The notes: generated by a model from the letters alone, not told the origin. A DNA stretch of 22,160 nt from JBKPNX01 sp046732855 (GCA_046732855.1 JBKPNX010000122.1:1-22160), one strand, 5' to 3'. Shown: positions 1 through 8,111, counted from the stretch's first letter. Made by a program: numbers and translations.

Positions 1-288
1 GCCGACGCCTACAGCGCCGCGAAGGGCGGCGTGCGCGCCCTGACCCGGGCGCTCGCCCTGCAATGGGCCGCGCACAACATCCGCGTCAACGCGATCGCGC
101 CGGGCGTGATCCTGACCGAGCGGGTCAGGGCGCTGCTGCGCAAGGACGATCCGATCTTCGGGAAGTCTCTGCTGGGCCCGAGCGATCCCGAGGACGTGGC
201 GCAGATGGCGTTGTATCTCGCCTCGGACGAATCGCGCCGGGTGACCGGTGCGATCCTGCCGATGGATTCAGGCGCGAGCGCGATCTGA
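1..288 (+). CDS. SDR family oxidoreductase, C-terminal part (5' end outside window)
   Basis: This is the C-terminal 95 residues of a short-chain dehydrogenase/reductase, open in frame from the first base of the window to a TGA at 286-288. The catalytic YxxxK signature is visible at once (YSAAK, codons 4-8). It is followed by the usual helix, the IRVNAIAPGVI strand-turn typical of classical SDRs, and the C-terminal LYLASDESRRVTGAILPMD region, where the second-to-last strand and GG/DSG end are expected. The Rossmann glycine motif and catalytic Ser lie upstream of the window, so cofactor preference and substrate cannot be told. The family (FabG-like, NAD(P)-dependent, cytoplasmic, tetrameric) is certain; the specific reaction is not. 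It ends 336 bases before the next gene, which is on the other strand. Confidence 0.93.
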   Translation, partial: ADAYSAAKGGVRALTRALALQWAAHNIRVNAIAPGVILTERVRALLRKDDPIFGKSLLGPSDPEDVAQMALYLASDESRRVTGAILPMDSGASAI

Positions 289-624
289 CCGATCGGATGC
301 AAAACTGGCGGCCATCCGGAGCCGAAGAAGCCGCGGCCCCCATCGCCGGGAATCTTGGAGGCCGGCAGCGCTTTCGGCATGGACTGGCGGCCCTCTCATT
401 ACGTACCGGACCGCGATCGCACGCGGGCCGTGGCATGTATCGCCGCTTGTTGCTCTTGGATGTCGCCCGCACGAACGGCCGGCTCCGGGCGGACGCTGCG
501 CGATCCTCCCTGGTCCGCAGCCCGCCCTCACCTCTTGCGGGCGCACGATCTGCACCCTGCTGAGAGCGCCCTGCGCGGGTCCGCTCCCGGCCTGGCCAGG
601 GCGTCGCGCGTCGGGCGCTGACGT
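289..624. other. Intergenic stretch without a recognisable gene
   Basis: These 336 bases separate the SDR gene (plus) from the GFA-type gene (minus), so both genes run into them and a bidirectional termination region is expected. Open frames cross the stretch on both strands, but their translations are rich in Arg, Pro and Ala with no motif. That is what GC-rich non-coding DNA gives. I see no clear hairpin followed by a T run, and no RNA gene. Confidence 0.5.
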
Positions 625-1038
625 TCAGCCGGATGCGGCCGGACCGCGCTCCGGGTAGCGCGGCAGGTCGTCTGCGACATCGAACCAGCCGATCCGGCTC
701 GAGGTCCAGATGTGATTGCTCGGGCGCACCGCCTCGGGATCGTCGAGACTGCCAAGCGTGACGTCCAGCTCGGCGGGCTCGGCCGGCTCGCGGAAGACGA
801 GCTGGGTGCCGCACGCCCCGCAGAACAGGCGCTCGGCCTTGGGCGAGGAGCGATAGACGGCCGGCTCGCCCTCGATCCAGGCAAAGCCATCGCTCGCCAG
901 GGTCAGCCAGGCCACGACGGGCGCGCCGGCGGAGCGCTGACACATTCGACAGTGGCAGTAGTTGGCGTGGTGCGGCGCGGCGCTGATCCGGTAACGGACG
1001 CCGCCGCACAGACAGCCGCCTTCGAGCGGAAGTTTCAT
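625..1038 (-). CDS. GFA/CENP-V family zinc-binding protein
   Basis: A 137-residue protein of the glutathione-dependent formaldehyde-activating (GFA)/CENP-V fold. The family signature is complete: GGCLCGGVRY (C9, C11), then YCHCRMCQRSAG (C28, C30, C33), then FCGACGTQL (C73, C76). These seven Cys bind structural and catalytic Zn in known members. Despite the family name, most members have no proven formaldehyde activity, so it is best treated as a zinc protein of unknown substrate. Length is normal for a single-domain member. A GGAG lies upstream of the ATG. The gene lies 79 bases downstream of pccA on the same strand and may be co-transcribed with it, though no functional link is evident. Confidence 0.9.
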   Translation of the reverse strand: MKLPLEGGCLCGGVRYRISAAPHHANYCHCRMCQRSAGAPVVAWLTLASDGFAWIEGEPAVYRSSPKAERLFCGACGTQLVFREPAEPAELDVTLGSLDDPEAVRPSNHIWTSSRIGWFDVADDLPRYPERGPAASG

Positions 1039-1117
1039 GACGGGCTCTCCAACATGATCTGATTGGCATCCGGCCGGGCGGGAGCTTCCCGGAAGATCGA
1101 GTCTCGGTCAGCCGGCC

Positions 1118-3106
1118 TCAGGCGAATGCGAGTAGCACCTCGTCCGCGGCGACCGACGCACCCGGCGTGACGCGGACTTCCTCGACCACGCCGTCCCGCT
1201 CGGCGCGCAGCACGTTCTCCATCTTCATCGCCTCCAGGATCAGCAACTCCTGACCTGCCTTGACCGGGTCGCCGCGGCCGACCGCGATACTCACGATCAG
1301 GCCGGGCATCGGCGACATCAGGAACTTGGAGGTGTCGGGCGGCGCCTTCTCCGGGATGCGCGCGGCGTATTCGGCGGCCTCGCGGGTGCGCACCAGGGCC
1401 TGCAGCTGGACGCCGCCGTGGCTGAGCCGATAGCCCTCGGGGCAGCGATCGACCTGCACGGTCGCCGCTCGCCGCCCGAAGCGGATGCGGGCGAGCAGTT
1501 GGCCGGGCTGCCAGTCGACCGCGATCTTGAGGCGCGTGCCCTCGACCTCGACCGCGAGCTCGTCGCCGGCCGTCTCGGCGCGTACCGCCACGTTCTCGTT
1601 CCCGAGCCGCACCACCCAGGCGTCCGGCACGCGCGCCGTCCAGTTGGGCAGCCGGCCGGAAATCTCTGCCGCGCGGGCCATCTCGATGCGGCGCAGACCG
1701 ACCGCGACCGCGGCGAGCGCCGCGCGCGTCGAGTTGCTTGGCGTCAGGCCCTCGAACCGCTCGCCGAACTCGGCGGCGATGAAGTCCGTCGACAGCGCGC
1801 CCGCCTTGAAGCGGCGGTGGTTCATGATTGCCGTGAGAAAGGTCACGTTATGGCTCGGCCCGCGGATCGCGAAGCCGTCGAGCGCATCGCTGAGGCGGGC
1901 GATCGCCTCGGCGCGATCCGCCCCGTGCGCGCATAACTTGGCGATCAGCGGGTCATAGAACACCGGGACCTCGCTGCCTTCGACCACGCCCGAATCGACC
2001 CGTATGCCGGGACTCTCGGGCTCTAGGTAATGGATCAGGCGGCCGGTCGACGGCAGAAAGCCGCGCGCCGGGTCCTCGGCATAGACGCGCGCTTCGATCG
2101 CCCAGCCGTCGCGCCGGACAGCGTCCTGGTCGAAGCCAAGCGGTTCGCCGGCGGCGACCCGGATCATCTGCTCGACCAGATCGAGACCGGTGATCAGCTC
2201 GGTGACCGGGTGCTCCACCTGCAGCCGCGTGTTCATCTCGAGGAAAAAGAAGTTGCGTGCCTGGTCGGCGACGAACTCAACCGTCCCCGCCGAGTGATAA
2301 TTCACCGCGCGCGCGAGCGCCTTGGCCTGCTCGCCCATCGCCGCGCGCGTCACCTCGTCGAGCAACGGGCTCGGCGCTTCCTCGATCACCTTCTGATGGC
2401 GCCGCTGGATCGAGCATTCGCGTTCGCCGAGCGACACCACGTTGCCGTGGCGATCGGCCAGGATCTGGATCTCGATGTGCCGCGGGTCGCGGACGAACTT
2501 CTCGAGGAACACCCGATCGTCGCCGAACGATGAGCGCGCTTCGCTCTGGGCGCGGGCGAGGCCCTCCGCGAGGTCGCGCTCGTCCAACGCCACGCGCATG
2601 CCCTTGCCGCCGCCGCCGGCCGCCGCCTTGATCATCACCGGGTAGCCGATCATCGCGGCGACCCGGGCCGCGTGGTCGGGATCGTTGATCGCGTCGAGGT
2701 GCCCCGGGATGGTGCTGACGCCCGCCTCCTCGGCCAGGCGCTTCGCCGCGATCTTGTCGCCCATCAGCGAGATCGCCTCGACCGGCGGCCCGATGAACAC
2801 GATCCCCGCAGCCTCGAGCGCCGCGGCGAATTCCGGATTTTCCGCAAGGAAGCCATAGCCGGGATGCACCGCCTGGGCGCCCGTACCGAGCGCCGCTTCG
2901 ACGATCCGATCGATCGCGAGATAGCTCCTGGCGGACGGCGGCGGGCCAACGCAGACAGCCTCGTCGGCCATCCGCACGTGCGGCGCTTCGACGTCGGCCT
3001 CGGAATAGACCGCGACCGTCTTGATGCCCAGGCGCCGGCAGGTGCGCATCACGCGGCACGCGATCTCGCCCCGATTGGCGACCAGGATCTTGCGAAACGT
3101 CGACAT
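1118..3106 (-). CDS. pccA: Propionyl-CoA carboxylase alpha (biotin carboxylase/biotin carrier) subunit
   Basis: A 662-residue biotin-dependent acyl-CoA carboxylase alpha chain. It opens with the biotin carboxylase N-domain (KILVANRGEIACRVMRTCRR). The ATP-grasp follows with the glycine-rich loop KAAAGGGGKGMR, then HIEIQILADRHGN and RECSIQRRHQKVIEEAPSP. The active-site strand FLEMNTRLQVEHPVTE is intact. The C-terminal biotinyl domain ends in LILEAMKMEN, with the biotinylated Lys at residue 628. The region between (BT domain) and the overall wording resemble alphaproteobacterial PccA more than the 3-methylcrotonyl or acetyl-CoA enzymes, but MccA cannot be fully excluded by eye. The ATG at 3106 is chosen because MSTFRKILVANRGE is the family's standard start; the open frame continues upstream as unrelated sequence. 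The expected role is ATP- and bicarbonate-dependent carboxylation of propionyl-CoA in the methylmalonyl-CoA pathway. The beta (carboxyltransferase) subunit is not adjacent and must be encoded elsewhere. Confidence 0.93.
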   Translation of the reverse strand: MSTFRKILVANRGEIACRVMRTCRRLGIKTVAVYSEADVEAPHVRMADEAVCVGPPPSARSYLAIDRIVEAALGTGAQAVHPGYGFLAENPEFAAALEAAGIVFIGPPVEAISLMGDKIAAKRLAEEAGVSTIPGHLDAINDPDHAARVAAMIGYPVMIKAAAGGGGKGMRVALDERDLAEGLARAQSEARSSFGDDRVFLEKFVRDPRHIEIQILADRHGNVVSLGERECSIQRRHQKVIEEAPSPLLDEVTRAAMGEQAKALARAVNYHSAGTVEFVADQARNFFFLEMNTRLQVEHPVTELITGLDLVEQMIRVAAGEPLGFDQDAVRRDGWAIEARVYAEDPARGFLPSTGRLIHYLEPESPGIRVDSGVVEGSEVPVFYDPLIAKLCAHGADRAEAIARLSDALDGFAIRGPSHNVTFLTAIMNHRRFKAGALSTDFIAAEFGERFEGLTPSNSTRAALAAVAVGLRRIEMARAAEISGRLPNWTARVPDAWVVRLGNENVAVRAETAGDELAVEVEGTRLKIAVDWQPGQLLARIRFGRRAATVQVDRCPEGYRLSHGGVQLQALVRTREAAEYAARIPEKAPPDTSKFLMSPMPGLIVSIAVGRGDPVKAGQELLILEAMKMENVLRAERDGVVEEVRVTPGASVAADEVLLAFA

Positions 3107-3314
3107 GCGTCGGATCTGACCCGGTTCTGCGCCGCGTGACAAGGCGCAACTGGCAGGTGTGCCAAGCCGGCTCGCCGAATCGCTCGCAGGGGAGTGGTGC
3201 GCGCCGCGATCAGCGCTGGCGGCCTCGCTGCAGTACGCTTCGCGAAGATCGCAAGAAACGGGATGCGGCCGGCCAGTCGCCGCCGTTAGCATCGCCGTCT
3301 TCTCGGAGGCGGAC

Positions 3315-4268
3315 ATGCCAGGTCGCCGGATCGCCCGCACGATGGGTGCCTCGGAGTGGGCGCTGCTGATCACGCTTTCGGTCCTGTGGGGCGGTACCTT
3401 CTTCTTCGCCGAGGTCGCGCTCGATGAGGTGGCGCCGCTCGCGCTGGTATTCGCCCGGGTCGGTATCGCTGCGGGCGCGCTGATCTTTGCCGTGTACGCG
3501 AGCGGGCAGCGCATGCCGCGCAGTGCGGGGCTGTGGGGCGCGTTCTTCCTTATGGGCGCGCTCAACAATCTGCTGCCGTTCAGCCTGATCTTCTGGGGCC
3601 AGACCCGAATCGCGGGCGGCCTCGCGGCGATCCTGAATGCGACCACGCCACTCTTCACCGTGGTCCTCGCGCATTTCCTGACGGGCGACGAGAAGCTGAC
3701 GCCGAACCGGCTCGGCGGCGTCCTGCTCGGCGTCGCCGGCGTGGCCGTCCTGATCGGACCCTCGGCCCTGCGTGAGCTGGGCCTGCAGCTGCTCGCCCAG
3801 GTCGCCGTGCTCGGAGCGGCCCTCTCTTACGCGCTGGCGGGGATTTTCGGCCGGCGCTTCCGGCACGTGCCGCCGCTCGCCAGCGCGGCTGGTCAGGTCA
3901 GCGCGACCACGATCATGATGCTGCCGGTCATGCTGTGCCTCCCTGGCGCCTGGAGCGTGCCGCGGCTCGGCCTGTGGACCTGGGGCGCGATCCTCGGTCT
4001 GGCCCTGCTGAGCACCGCGGTCGCCTATCTGATCTATTTTCGGATCCTGGCGAGCGCGGGGGCGACCAACCTGCTCCTGGTCACCTTTTTGATCCCGGTC
4101 AGCGCGATCGTCCTGGGGGCGGCCTTGCTCGGCGAGCCGCTGGAGCCGCGACATTTGGGCGGCATGGCGCTGATCGGTCTCGGCCTCGCGGCGATCGACG
4201 GCCGACCGCTACGGCTGCTGCGCTCGCGGGCCAGCCGATCGGCGCGGGAACCCTCGCCGACGTCGTAA
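3315..4268 (+). CDS. EamA/DMT-family transporter
   Basis: A 317-residue polytopic membrane protein with two EamA (drug/metabolite transporter) repeats. The first repeat begins ALLITLSVLWGGTFFFAEVAL, a typical DMT first helix with the WG(G/S) turn, and contains the NATTPLFTVVLAHFL segment. The second contains ALSYALAGIFGRRF and TAVAYLIYFRIL, and ends with the LIPVSAIVLGAALLGEPLEP motif that closes most EamA proteins. About ten hydrophobic segments are visible. Start at 3315 is chosen because GGAGG at 3305-3309 sits five bases upstream; an upstream open extension is Arg-rich and unlike the family. It is divergent from pccA with 208 bases between. Substrates of this family (amino acids, metabolites, drugs) cannot be predicted from sequence. 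Confidence 0.93.
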   Translation: MPGRRIARTMGASEWALLITLSVLWGGTFFFAEVALDEVAPLALVFARVGIAAGALIFAVYASGQRMPRSAGLWGAFFLMGALNNLLPFSLIFWGQTRIAGGLAAILNATTPLFTVVLAHFLTGDEKLTPNRLGGVLLGVAGVAVLIGPSALRELGLQLLAQVAVLGAALSYALAGIFGRRFRHVPPLASAAGQVSATTIMMLPVMLCLPGAWSVPRLGLWTWGAILGLALLSTAVAYLIYFRILASAGATNLLLVTFLIPVSAIVLGAALLGEPLEPRHLGGMALIGLGLAAIDGRPLRLLRSRASRSAREPSPTS

Positions 4269-4604
4269 TCGACGGGAAGGCGATGCACCGAAGGCCAACT
4301 GGGTTGGTAAGCCCATCAAGGCAGAAGCCTCGAGCGGCCGGCGCCCCGGAAGGCTCGACGGTCGCGGGAGCAGCTGTTGCCGCTCATTTCGGGTCGAGGA
4401 GCCTCGCAATCAACTGCGGCCCGCGCGCGCTCCCGGGCGCTTTTCTTGCCAGGTCGCGCGTCCCATGGCACGGTTCTGAACCGTGTTGCACGAGGGCGGG
4501 CTCACAACGTGCGAGCGGCGCGCGGCGCGACCGATACGGCATCTCCTGTGCCATGGGTGCGGACGCCTACGACCGTGCGTGCCGGGATCCTGGCAGGAAC
4601 GTGC
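4269..4604. other. Intergenic stretch with inverted repeats, no gene seen
   Basis: 336 bases between the EamA gene and the 99-aa membrane protein, both on the plus strand. No convincing coding frame was found. The stretch contains a perfect 8-1-8 palindrome at 4469-4485 and a perfect 10-base inverted pair at 4462-4471 and 4548-4557, described separately. These suggest an operator or a folded leader rather than a coding sequence. Confidence 0.5.
4469..4485. promoter_or_regulatory. Perfect 17-bp palindrome, possible operator or leader hairpin
   Basis: CACGGTTC-T-GAACCGTG is a perfect inverted repeat of eight bases on each side of one central base. It lies 120 bases upstream of the 99-aa membrane protein gene. 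A one-base centre disfavours an RNA hairpin and favours a dimeric DNA-binding protein, but no regulator gene is adjacent. The left arm overlaps CCCATGGCAC (4462-4471), which pairs perfectly with GTGCCATGGG at 4548-4557, so alternative foldings are also possible. Function is inference only. Confidence 0.3.
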
Positions 4605-4904
4605 ATGACGAGGCTGCGTACTCTTTGGTCCGGCGATCTGCCGCTTGGCGAGGCATTCTGGACGTACGCCGTCGGTGTCGGCCTCGCGCTCAACCTGATC
4701 ACCACGCTGTTGTTCCTGGTCCTGCTCTCGTGGGATCGGCCGATTGCCGCGCTGATCGTGGGCCACGCTCTCGCCGTGCCGTACAACCTGATCGCGCTGG
4801 TCGGAGTATGGCGCTCGGCGGCGCGTTACGGGGGTGGGCGCATCCGCGCCGATCTCGCCCGCATCGTCAGCCTGGTCGGGATGGTTCTGCTCAGCCTGAT
4901 CTGA
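4605..4904 (+). CDS. Small conserved-type membrane protein of unknown function
   Basis: A 99-residue protein starting MTRLRTLWSGDLPLGEAFW. It has three apparent hydrophobic segments: roughly residues 18-41 (YAVGVGLALNLITTLLFLVL), 47-66 (AALIVGHALAVPYNLIALVG), and the extreme C-terminus (SLVGMVLLSLI). Between the last two lies a polar loop with VWRSAARYGGGR. The pattern LPLGxAFW...PYN...GVWRSAxRY resembles a small membrane-protein type I associate with alphaproteobacteria, but no function is known to me. Start at 4605 is preferred because AGGAA at 4595-4599 is correctly spaced and the protein then begins just before the amphipathic LWSGDLPLG segment. The open frame continues upstream to 4377 with Arg/Ser-rich, unconvincing sequence. 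Confidence 0.7.
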   Translation: MTRLRTLWSGDLPLGEAFWTYAVGVGLALNLITTLLFLVLLSWDRPIAALIVGHALAVPYNLIALVGVWRSAARYGGGRIRADLARIVSLVGMVLLSLI

Positions 4905-4960
4905 CCGGCCCATGCTTGCCACAAGCGCTGGTCTCGAAAAAGCGAGCCAGCCGCTTCGCG

Positions 4961-4977
4961 TTAACCTTTCATCAACC
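4961..4977 (+). promoter_or_regulatory. CtrA-like box upstream of a 53-aa gene
   Basis: TTAACC-N5-TCAACC, equivalently TTAA-N7-TCAA, matches the alphaproteobacterial CtrA recognition pattern TTAA-N7-TTAA(C) with one mismatch. It lies in a locally AT-rich patch 41 bases before the ATG at 5018, where a regulatory site would be expected. If functional, it would tie the downstream small gene to cell-cycle or motility-type regulation. The match is short and could be chance, but AT-rich 6-mers are rare in this GC-rich DNA. Confidence 0.35.
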
Positions 4978-5017
4978 TTGAATAGCGACCCTTGCCGCGA
5001 GCATCGGCGGGGGTGTC

Positions 5018-5179
5018 ATGGCTCACGAGCGAGAACCGGCTCCGCTGCACGCCTTGCAGCCCGAGCAACCGCAGACCGACGGGCGCTGGCCCGTGCCATA
5101 CGCGATCATGTTCATCACCGTGGTCAGCGTGACCCTGTGGTCGCTGATCATCACTCTCGCGAGCTGGCTTACCGGCTGA
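5018..5179 (+). CDS. 53-aa single-pass membrane protein, unknown function
   Basis: A short open frame: ATG at 5018, TGA at 5177-5179. The N-terminal 27 residues are polar and rich in Pro, Gln and Glu (MAHEREPAPLHALQPEQP). One strong transmembrane segment follows (YAIMFITVVSVTLWSLIITL) and then a short ASWLTG tail. The arrangement of a soluble proline-rich N-terminus, a WPVPYA entry and one helix is typical of genuine small membrane proteins and unlikely in random GC-rich sequence. A purine-rich GGCGGGGG stretch ends five bases before the ATG, and a CtrA-like box is 41 bases upstream. No function can be assigned. Confidence 0.62.
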   Translation: MAHEREPAPLHALQPEQPQTDGRWPVPYAIMFITVVSVTLWSLIITLASWLTG

Positions 5180-5407
5180 ACGTGGCCAGCGCGTCCAGCC
5201 CGGGACAAGAGATCGGGTCCCGCTGTCCGTGCATTCTGAGCGCTGCGTGCGCGCCTCCCGCGCAATCAGCAGCGTGGCTGAGGCATGCGGCCGTGCCCTG
5301 CACAGGCCGCCATACGCAACTGCAGCCAACGCAGGGTGGCTCGAGATCCGGGCAATTCTGGCGGTCCCCCGACGGTCCGAGATGATCAAGACCGTGGGCG
5401 CGTGGGC

Positions 5408-6295
5408 TCAGGCGACTGCGGCCTGCTCGGTCCTCGGCCTGCCGCCGGCGGCGCGGGTGATCTCGTCCATGGCGTCGTTCAGGGTCGGGCGCTCCTCGCG
5501 ATAGAGTACGCCGAGCGCCGGGGTGGTCACGTCCATCGCCTGGGTCATGGCGGCGATCATGTTGGTCGGGTCGTGGTTGGCCGGCAGGTCACGTACCGCC
5601 AGGTTCAGGTTCTGATAGGTCATGCTGGTCTTGTCGAAGGTCACGCACGGCGACAGGATGTGCAGATACGAGAAGCCGCGGTGCGCGATCGCCTGCACGA
5701 TCAGGTCGGTCAGCTGGTGCGGCTGCCCGGCGTAGGCTTGGCCGACCCAGCTGGCGCCGTAAGAGAGGAGCATCATCAGCGGCTTGAGCGGTGCGTCGCG
5801 ATTCTCGTAGGGGCTGGTCTTGGTCTTGAAGCCCATGACCGAGGTCGGCGAGACCTGGCCCTTGGTCAGGCCGTACACGCCGTTGTCGAACAAGAGATAA
5901 GTGATGTCGACGTTGCGCCGGGCGGCATGCGGGATGTGGCCGCCGCCGATCGCGAAGCCGTCGCCGTCGCCGCCCACCACGATCACGGTGAGCTTGTCGT
6001 TGGCCAGCTTGATCCCGGTCGCCACCGGCAATGTGCGCCCGTGCAGCGTGTGGAAGCCGTAGGTGTCCATGAAAAACGGGAAGCGCGAGGCGCAGCCGAT
6101 GCCGGAGACGATCACCACGTCCTTGTGCGCGAGGCCGAGCTGGTTGAGCGCGCTGGTCACCCCCTCGGTCATGCTGAAATAGCCGCAGCCCGGGCACCAG
6201 GTCGGCAGCGCCTTGGAGCGGTACGACAGCCGGCCGGTGCCCTGGATCTCCTTGAGCTTCTCCTCGAGGTAGATCGGCTCGCGCAACTCAGCCAT
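5408..6295 (-). CDS. korB: 2-oxoacid:acceptor oxidoreductase beta subunit (KorB-type, TPP-binding)
   Basis: A 295-residue thiamine pyrophosphate subunit of a 2-oxoacid:ferredoxin-type oxidoreductase, most like 2-oxoglutarate enzymes. The [4Fe-4S] ligands appear to be C34 and C37 (WCPGCGYF), C68 (GIGCASRFP) and C217 (LSPCVTF). The TPP/Mg motif is GGDGDGFAIGGGH (residues 108-120) followed by FDNGVYGLTKGQ (136-147). HTLHGRTLPVATGIKLAN is the usual segment before it. Length is normal for a beta subunit. It is the last gene of the operon, 19 bases after the alpha subunit gene. Expected reaction: decarboxylation of a 2-oxoacid with CoA to the acyl-CoA, feeding electrons to an Fe-S carrier. 2-Oxoglutarate is the likely substrate by family resemblance, but pyruvate or others are possible. 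Confidence 0.93.
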   Translation of the reverse strand: MAELREPIYLEEKLKEIQGTGRLSYRSKALPTWCPGCGYFSMTEGVTSALNQLGLAHKDVVIVSGIGCASRFPFFMDTYGFHTLHGRTLPVATGIKLANDKLTVIVVGGDGDGFAIGGGHIPHAARRNVDITYLLFDNGVYGLTKGQVSPTSVMGFKTKTSPYENRDAPLKPLMMLLSYGASWVGQAYAGQPHQLTDLIVQAIAHRGFSYLHILSPCVTFDKTSMTYQNLNLAVRDLPANHDPTNMIAAMTQAMDVTTPALGVLYREERPTLNDAMDEITRAAGGRPRTEQAAVA

Positions 6296-6314
6296 GGCTC
6301 GCTTCCCTCGATCG

Positions 6315-8111
6315 CTAGGCGGCGACGAACCGCCGTTCGGACTTGATCACCTTGGCCAGGCGGCGGATCTCGGCCAGGATGTCGTCCACCTGCATCGGTC
6401 GGCCGGACACCCGGTTGAACCGCTGCACGGCGCAGCCGGTCGCGCCGGTCAGCAGATGGGCGAACTGGCCCTGATAGTTCAGCTCCGGCACCAGCACCTC
6501 GCGGCAATCGGCGCAGAAGCTCCTGATCGCATCGACCGGCAGCGGCGACAGCATCACCACCTTCAACGCCGCGCAGCGGATGCCCTCGTTGCGCGCCTGC
6601 AGCATCGCCTCGAGCGCCTCGCCGAAGGTCGAGCCCCAGGCGACCAGCCCGACGTCGACCTCGCCCTCGTCGCCGAACCGCTTGTAGACGGACAGGTCGG
6701 GATGACGTATCGCCGGCACCAGCTTCTCGTGGCGCTTCTCGGACATCCGCTGGTGGATCTCGGGCGTGTCCTTGGGCCGGCCGAGCTCGTTGTGCTCGAG
6801 GCCGGTCACCGTATGAATGCCGCCCGGCTCGCCCGGGATGGCGCGCGGGCTGATCCGGTCGTCGGTGAGCGCGAAGCGCTGGTAGGCCTCCCCCGGCGCG
6901 CGTGCCGCGAGGCCCTTCGACGGATTGGGCGCGAACCGCGTCTTGCCGAGCCCGCCGACGCTCTCCAGGCGGTTCGACAGGTACAGATCGAGCAGCACGA
7001 TCACCGGCGTCTGATACTGCTCCGCGAGCTCGAACGCTCGCCCGGCGCAGCGGTAGCAACCCTCGACGTTGGTCGGCGCCAGCACGATGCGCTTGGCGTC
7101 GCCCGAGCCCCCGAATACCGCGAGATTGAGGTCCGACTGCTCGGTCTTGGTCGGCATGCCGGTGGACGGACCCCCGCGCTGCGACACGAAGATCACCACC
7201 GGCACCTCGGCCATCACGCCAAGCCCGAGCATCTCGGTCATCAGCGCGAGGCCCGGTCCCGAGGTGGCGGTGGCCGCGCGTGCGCCGGCATAACCCGCCC
7301 CGATCGCGGCCGAAATCGCCGCGATCTCGTCCTCGGTCTGGAGCACCCGCCCGCCCTGCCTCGGCAGGCGCGCCGCCAGCATCTCGAGGATCGTGGTCGC
7401 CGGCGTGATCGGATAGCCGAAGAAGACCTCGACGCCGGCATCGAGACAGCCTTGGACGATCGCGCTGTTGCCGTTCATCATCACGGCATCGCTGCTGCTC
7501 GCCGGCGCCGGGCCGAGCTCGATGAAGTCGAGCTTGAACGCGGCCTGGCCCTCCGCGTAGCCCGCGTCGAACGCCTTGACGTTGCCTTCGGCGATCGCGG
7601 CGGCCTTGCCCTTGAACTTGCCGGTGATCGTCTCGTGGAACGCGGCGCGCGGCAGGCCGTACAGCCCTGCGAGATAACCGAGCGCCACCATGTTGCGTGA
7701 CTTGGCGGCGCCGGTCGCGCGCTCCGACAGCTCGCGCAGCGGCAGGCCGTAGGGCAGCTGGGCCGGCTTGATGTGCCCCGAGATGTGCTGGCCTTCCTTG
7801 AGCGTGCTGATCGGCGCGTCGTCGTAGATCATCGCGCCGTAGTCGCGCACCTCGGGCACATGCGCGATCGCGTGGCCGTCGTTGAGCGAGACCAGGACGT
7901 CCGATTGGGACTTCAGCGAATAGACCTGCGCCGCGGTAATGCGCGAGCACGCGATGCACTCGCCGAAGCCGCGGATCTCGGCCGGATACACATCGAACGC
8001 GATCACCTTGTAGCCCGCCCGCGCCATTGCCTGATTGAGGATGCTGCCCGCGGCGATGGTGCCGTCGCCGGCGGAGCCGCAGATCGCGATCTGGATGTCC
8101 GTGGCGTTCAT
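6315..8111 (-). CDS. korA: 2-oxoacid:acceptor oxidoreductase fused gamma-alpha subunit (KorA-type)
   Basis: A 598-residue fused chain. Residues 1 to about 195 form the gamma domain (IAICGSAGDGTIAAGSILNQA, then RGFGECIACSRI). Residues from about 210 form the alpha domain, with FGYPITPATTILE (233-239 being YPITPAT), the TEDE acidic site at 259-262, ATATSGPGLALMTEM, and the strongly conserved GPSTGMPTKTEQSDL at 314-328. Gamma-alpha fusion of this size is usual for the KorA type found in aerobes and facultative bacteria, as opposed to split archaeal forms. Its start codon overlaps the stop of the upstream flavoprotein by four bases (8108-8111, ATGA), indicating translational coupling. With KorB it forms the catalytic 2-oxoacid oxidoreductase. 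It has no ferredoxin domain of its own, so electrons must leave through KorB to a separate acceptor. Confidence 0.93.
   Translation of the reverse strand: MNATDIQIAICGSAGDGTIAAGSILNQAMARAGYKVIAFDVYPAEIRGFGECIACSRITAAQVYSLKSQSDVLVSLNDGHAIAHVPEVRDYGAMIYDDAPISTLKEGQHISGHIKPAQLPYGLPLRELSERATGAAKSRNMVALGYLAGLYGLPRAAFHETITGKFKGKAAAIAEGNVKAFDAGYAEGQAAFKLDFIELGPAPASSSDAVMMNGNSAIVQGCLDAGVEVFFGYPITPATTILEMLAARLPRQGGRVLQTEDEIAAISAAIGAGYAGARAATATSGPGLALMTEMLGLGVMAEVPVVIFVSQRGGPSTGMPTKTEQSDLNLAVFGGSGDAKRIVLAPTNVEGCYRCAGRAFELAEQYQTPVIVLLDLYLSNRLESVGGLGKTRFAPNPSKGLAARAPGEAYQRFALTDDRISPRAIPGEPGGIHTVTGLEHNELGRPKDTPEIHQRMSEKRHEKLVPAIRHPDLSVYKRFGDEGEVDVGLVAWGSTFGEALEAMLQARNEGIRCAALKVVMLSPLPVDAIRSFCADCREVLVPELNYQGQFAHLLTGATGCAVQRFNRVSGRPMQVDDILAEIRRLAKVIKSERRFVAA

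Noticed and set aside
3128..3148. Inverted repeat TGCGCC-N9-GGCGCA between pccA and the EamA gene
   Set aside because: The arms are short and made of common GC-rich hexamers. No regulator is adjacent and no second copy was seen nearby.
3107..3658. A 184-codon in-frame upstream extension of the carboxylase gene
   Set aside because: The extension is Ser/Arg/Pro-rich without domain character, overlaps the EamA gene start on the other strand, and the family starts at MSTFRKILVANRGE.
5201..5222. Inverted repeat CGGGAC...GTCCCG with a 10-base loop after the 53-aa gene
   Set aside because: A six-base stem with a long loop and no T run is expected by chance in this composition; too weak to call a terminator.
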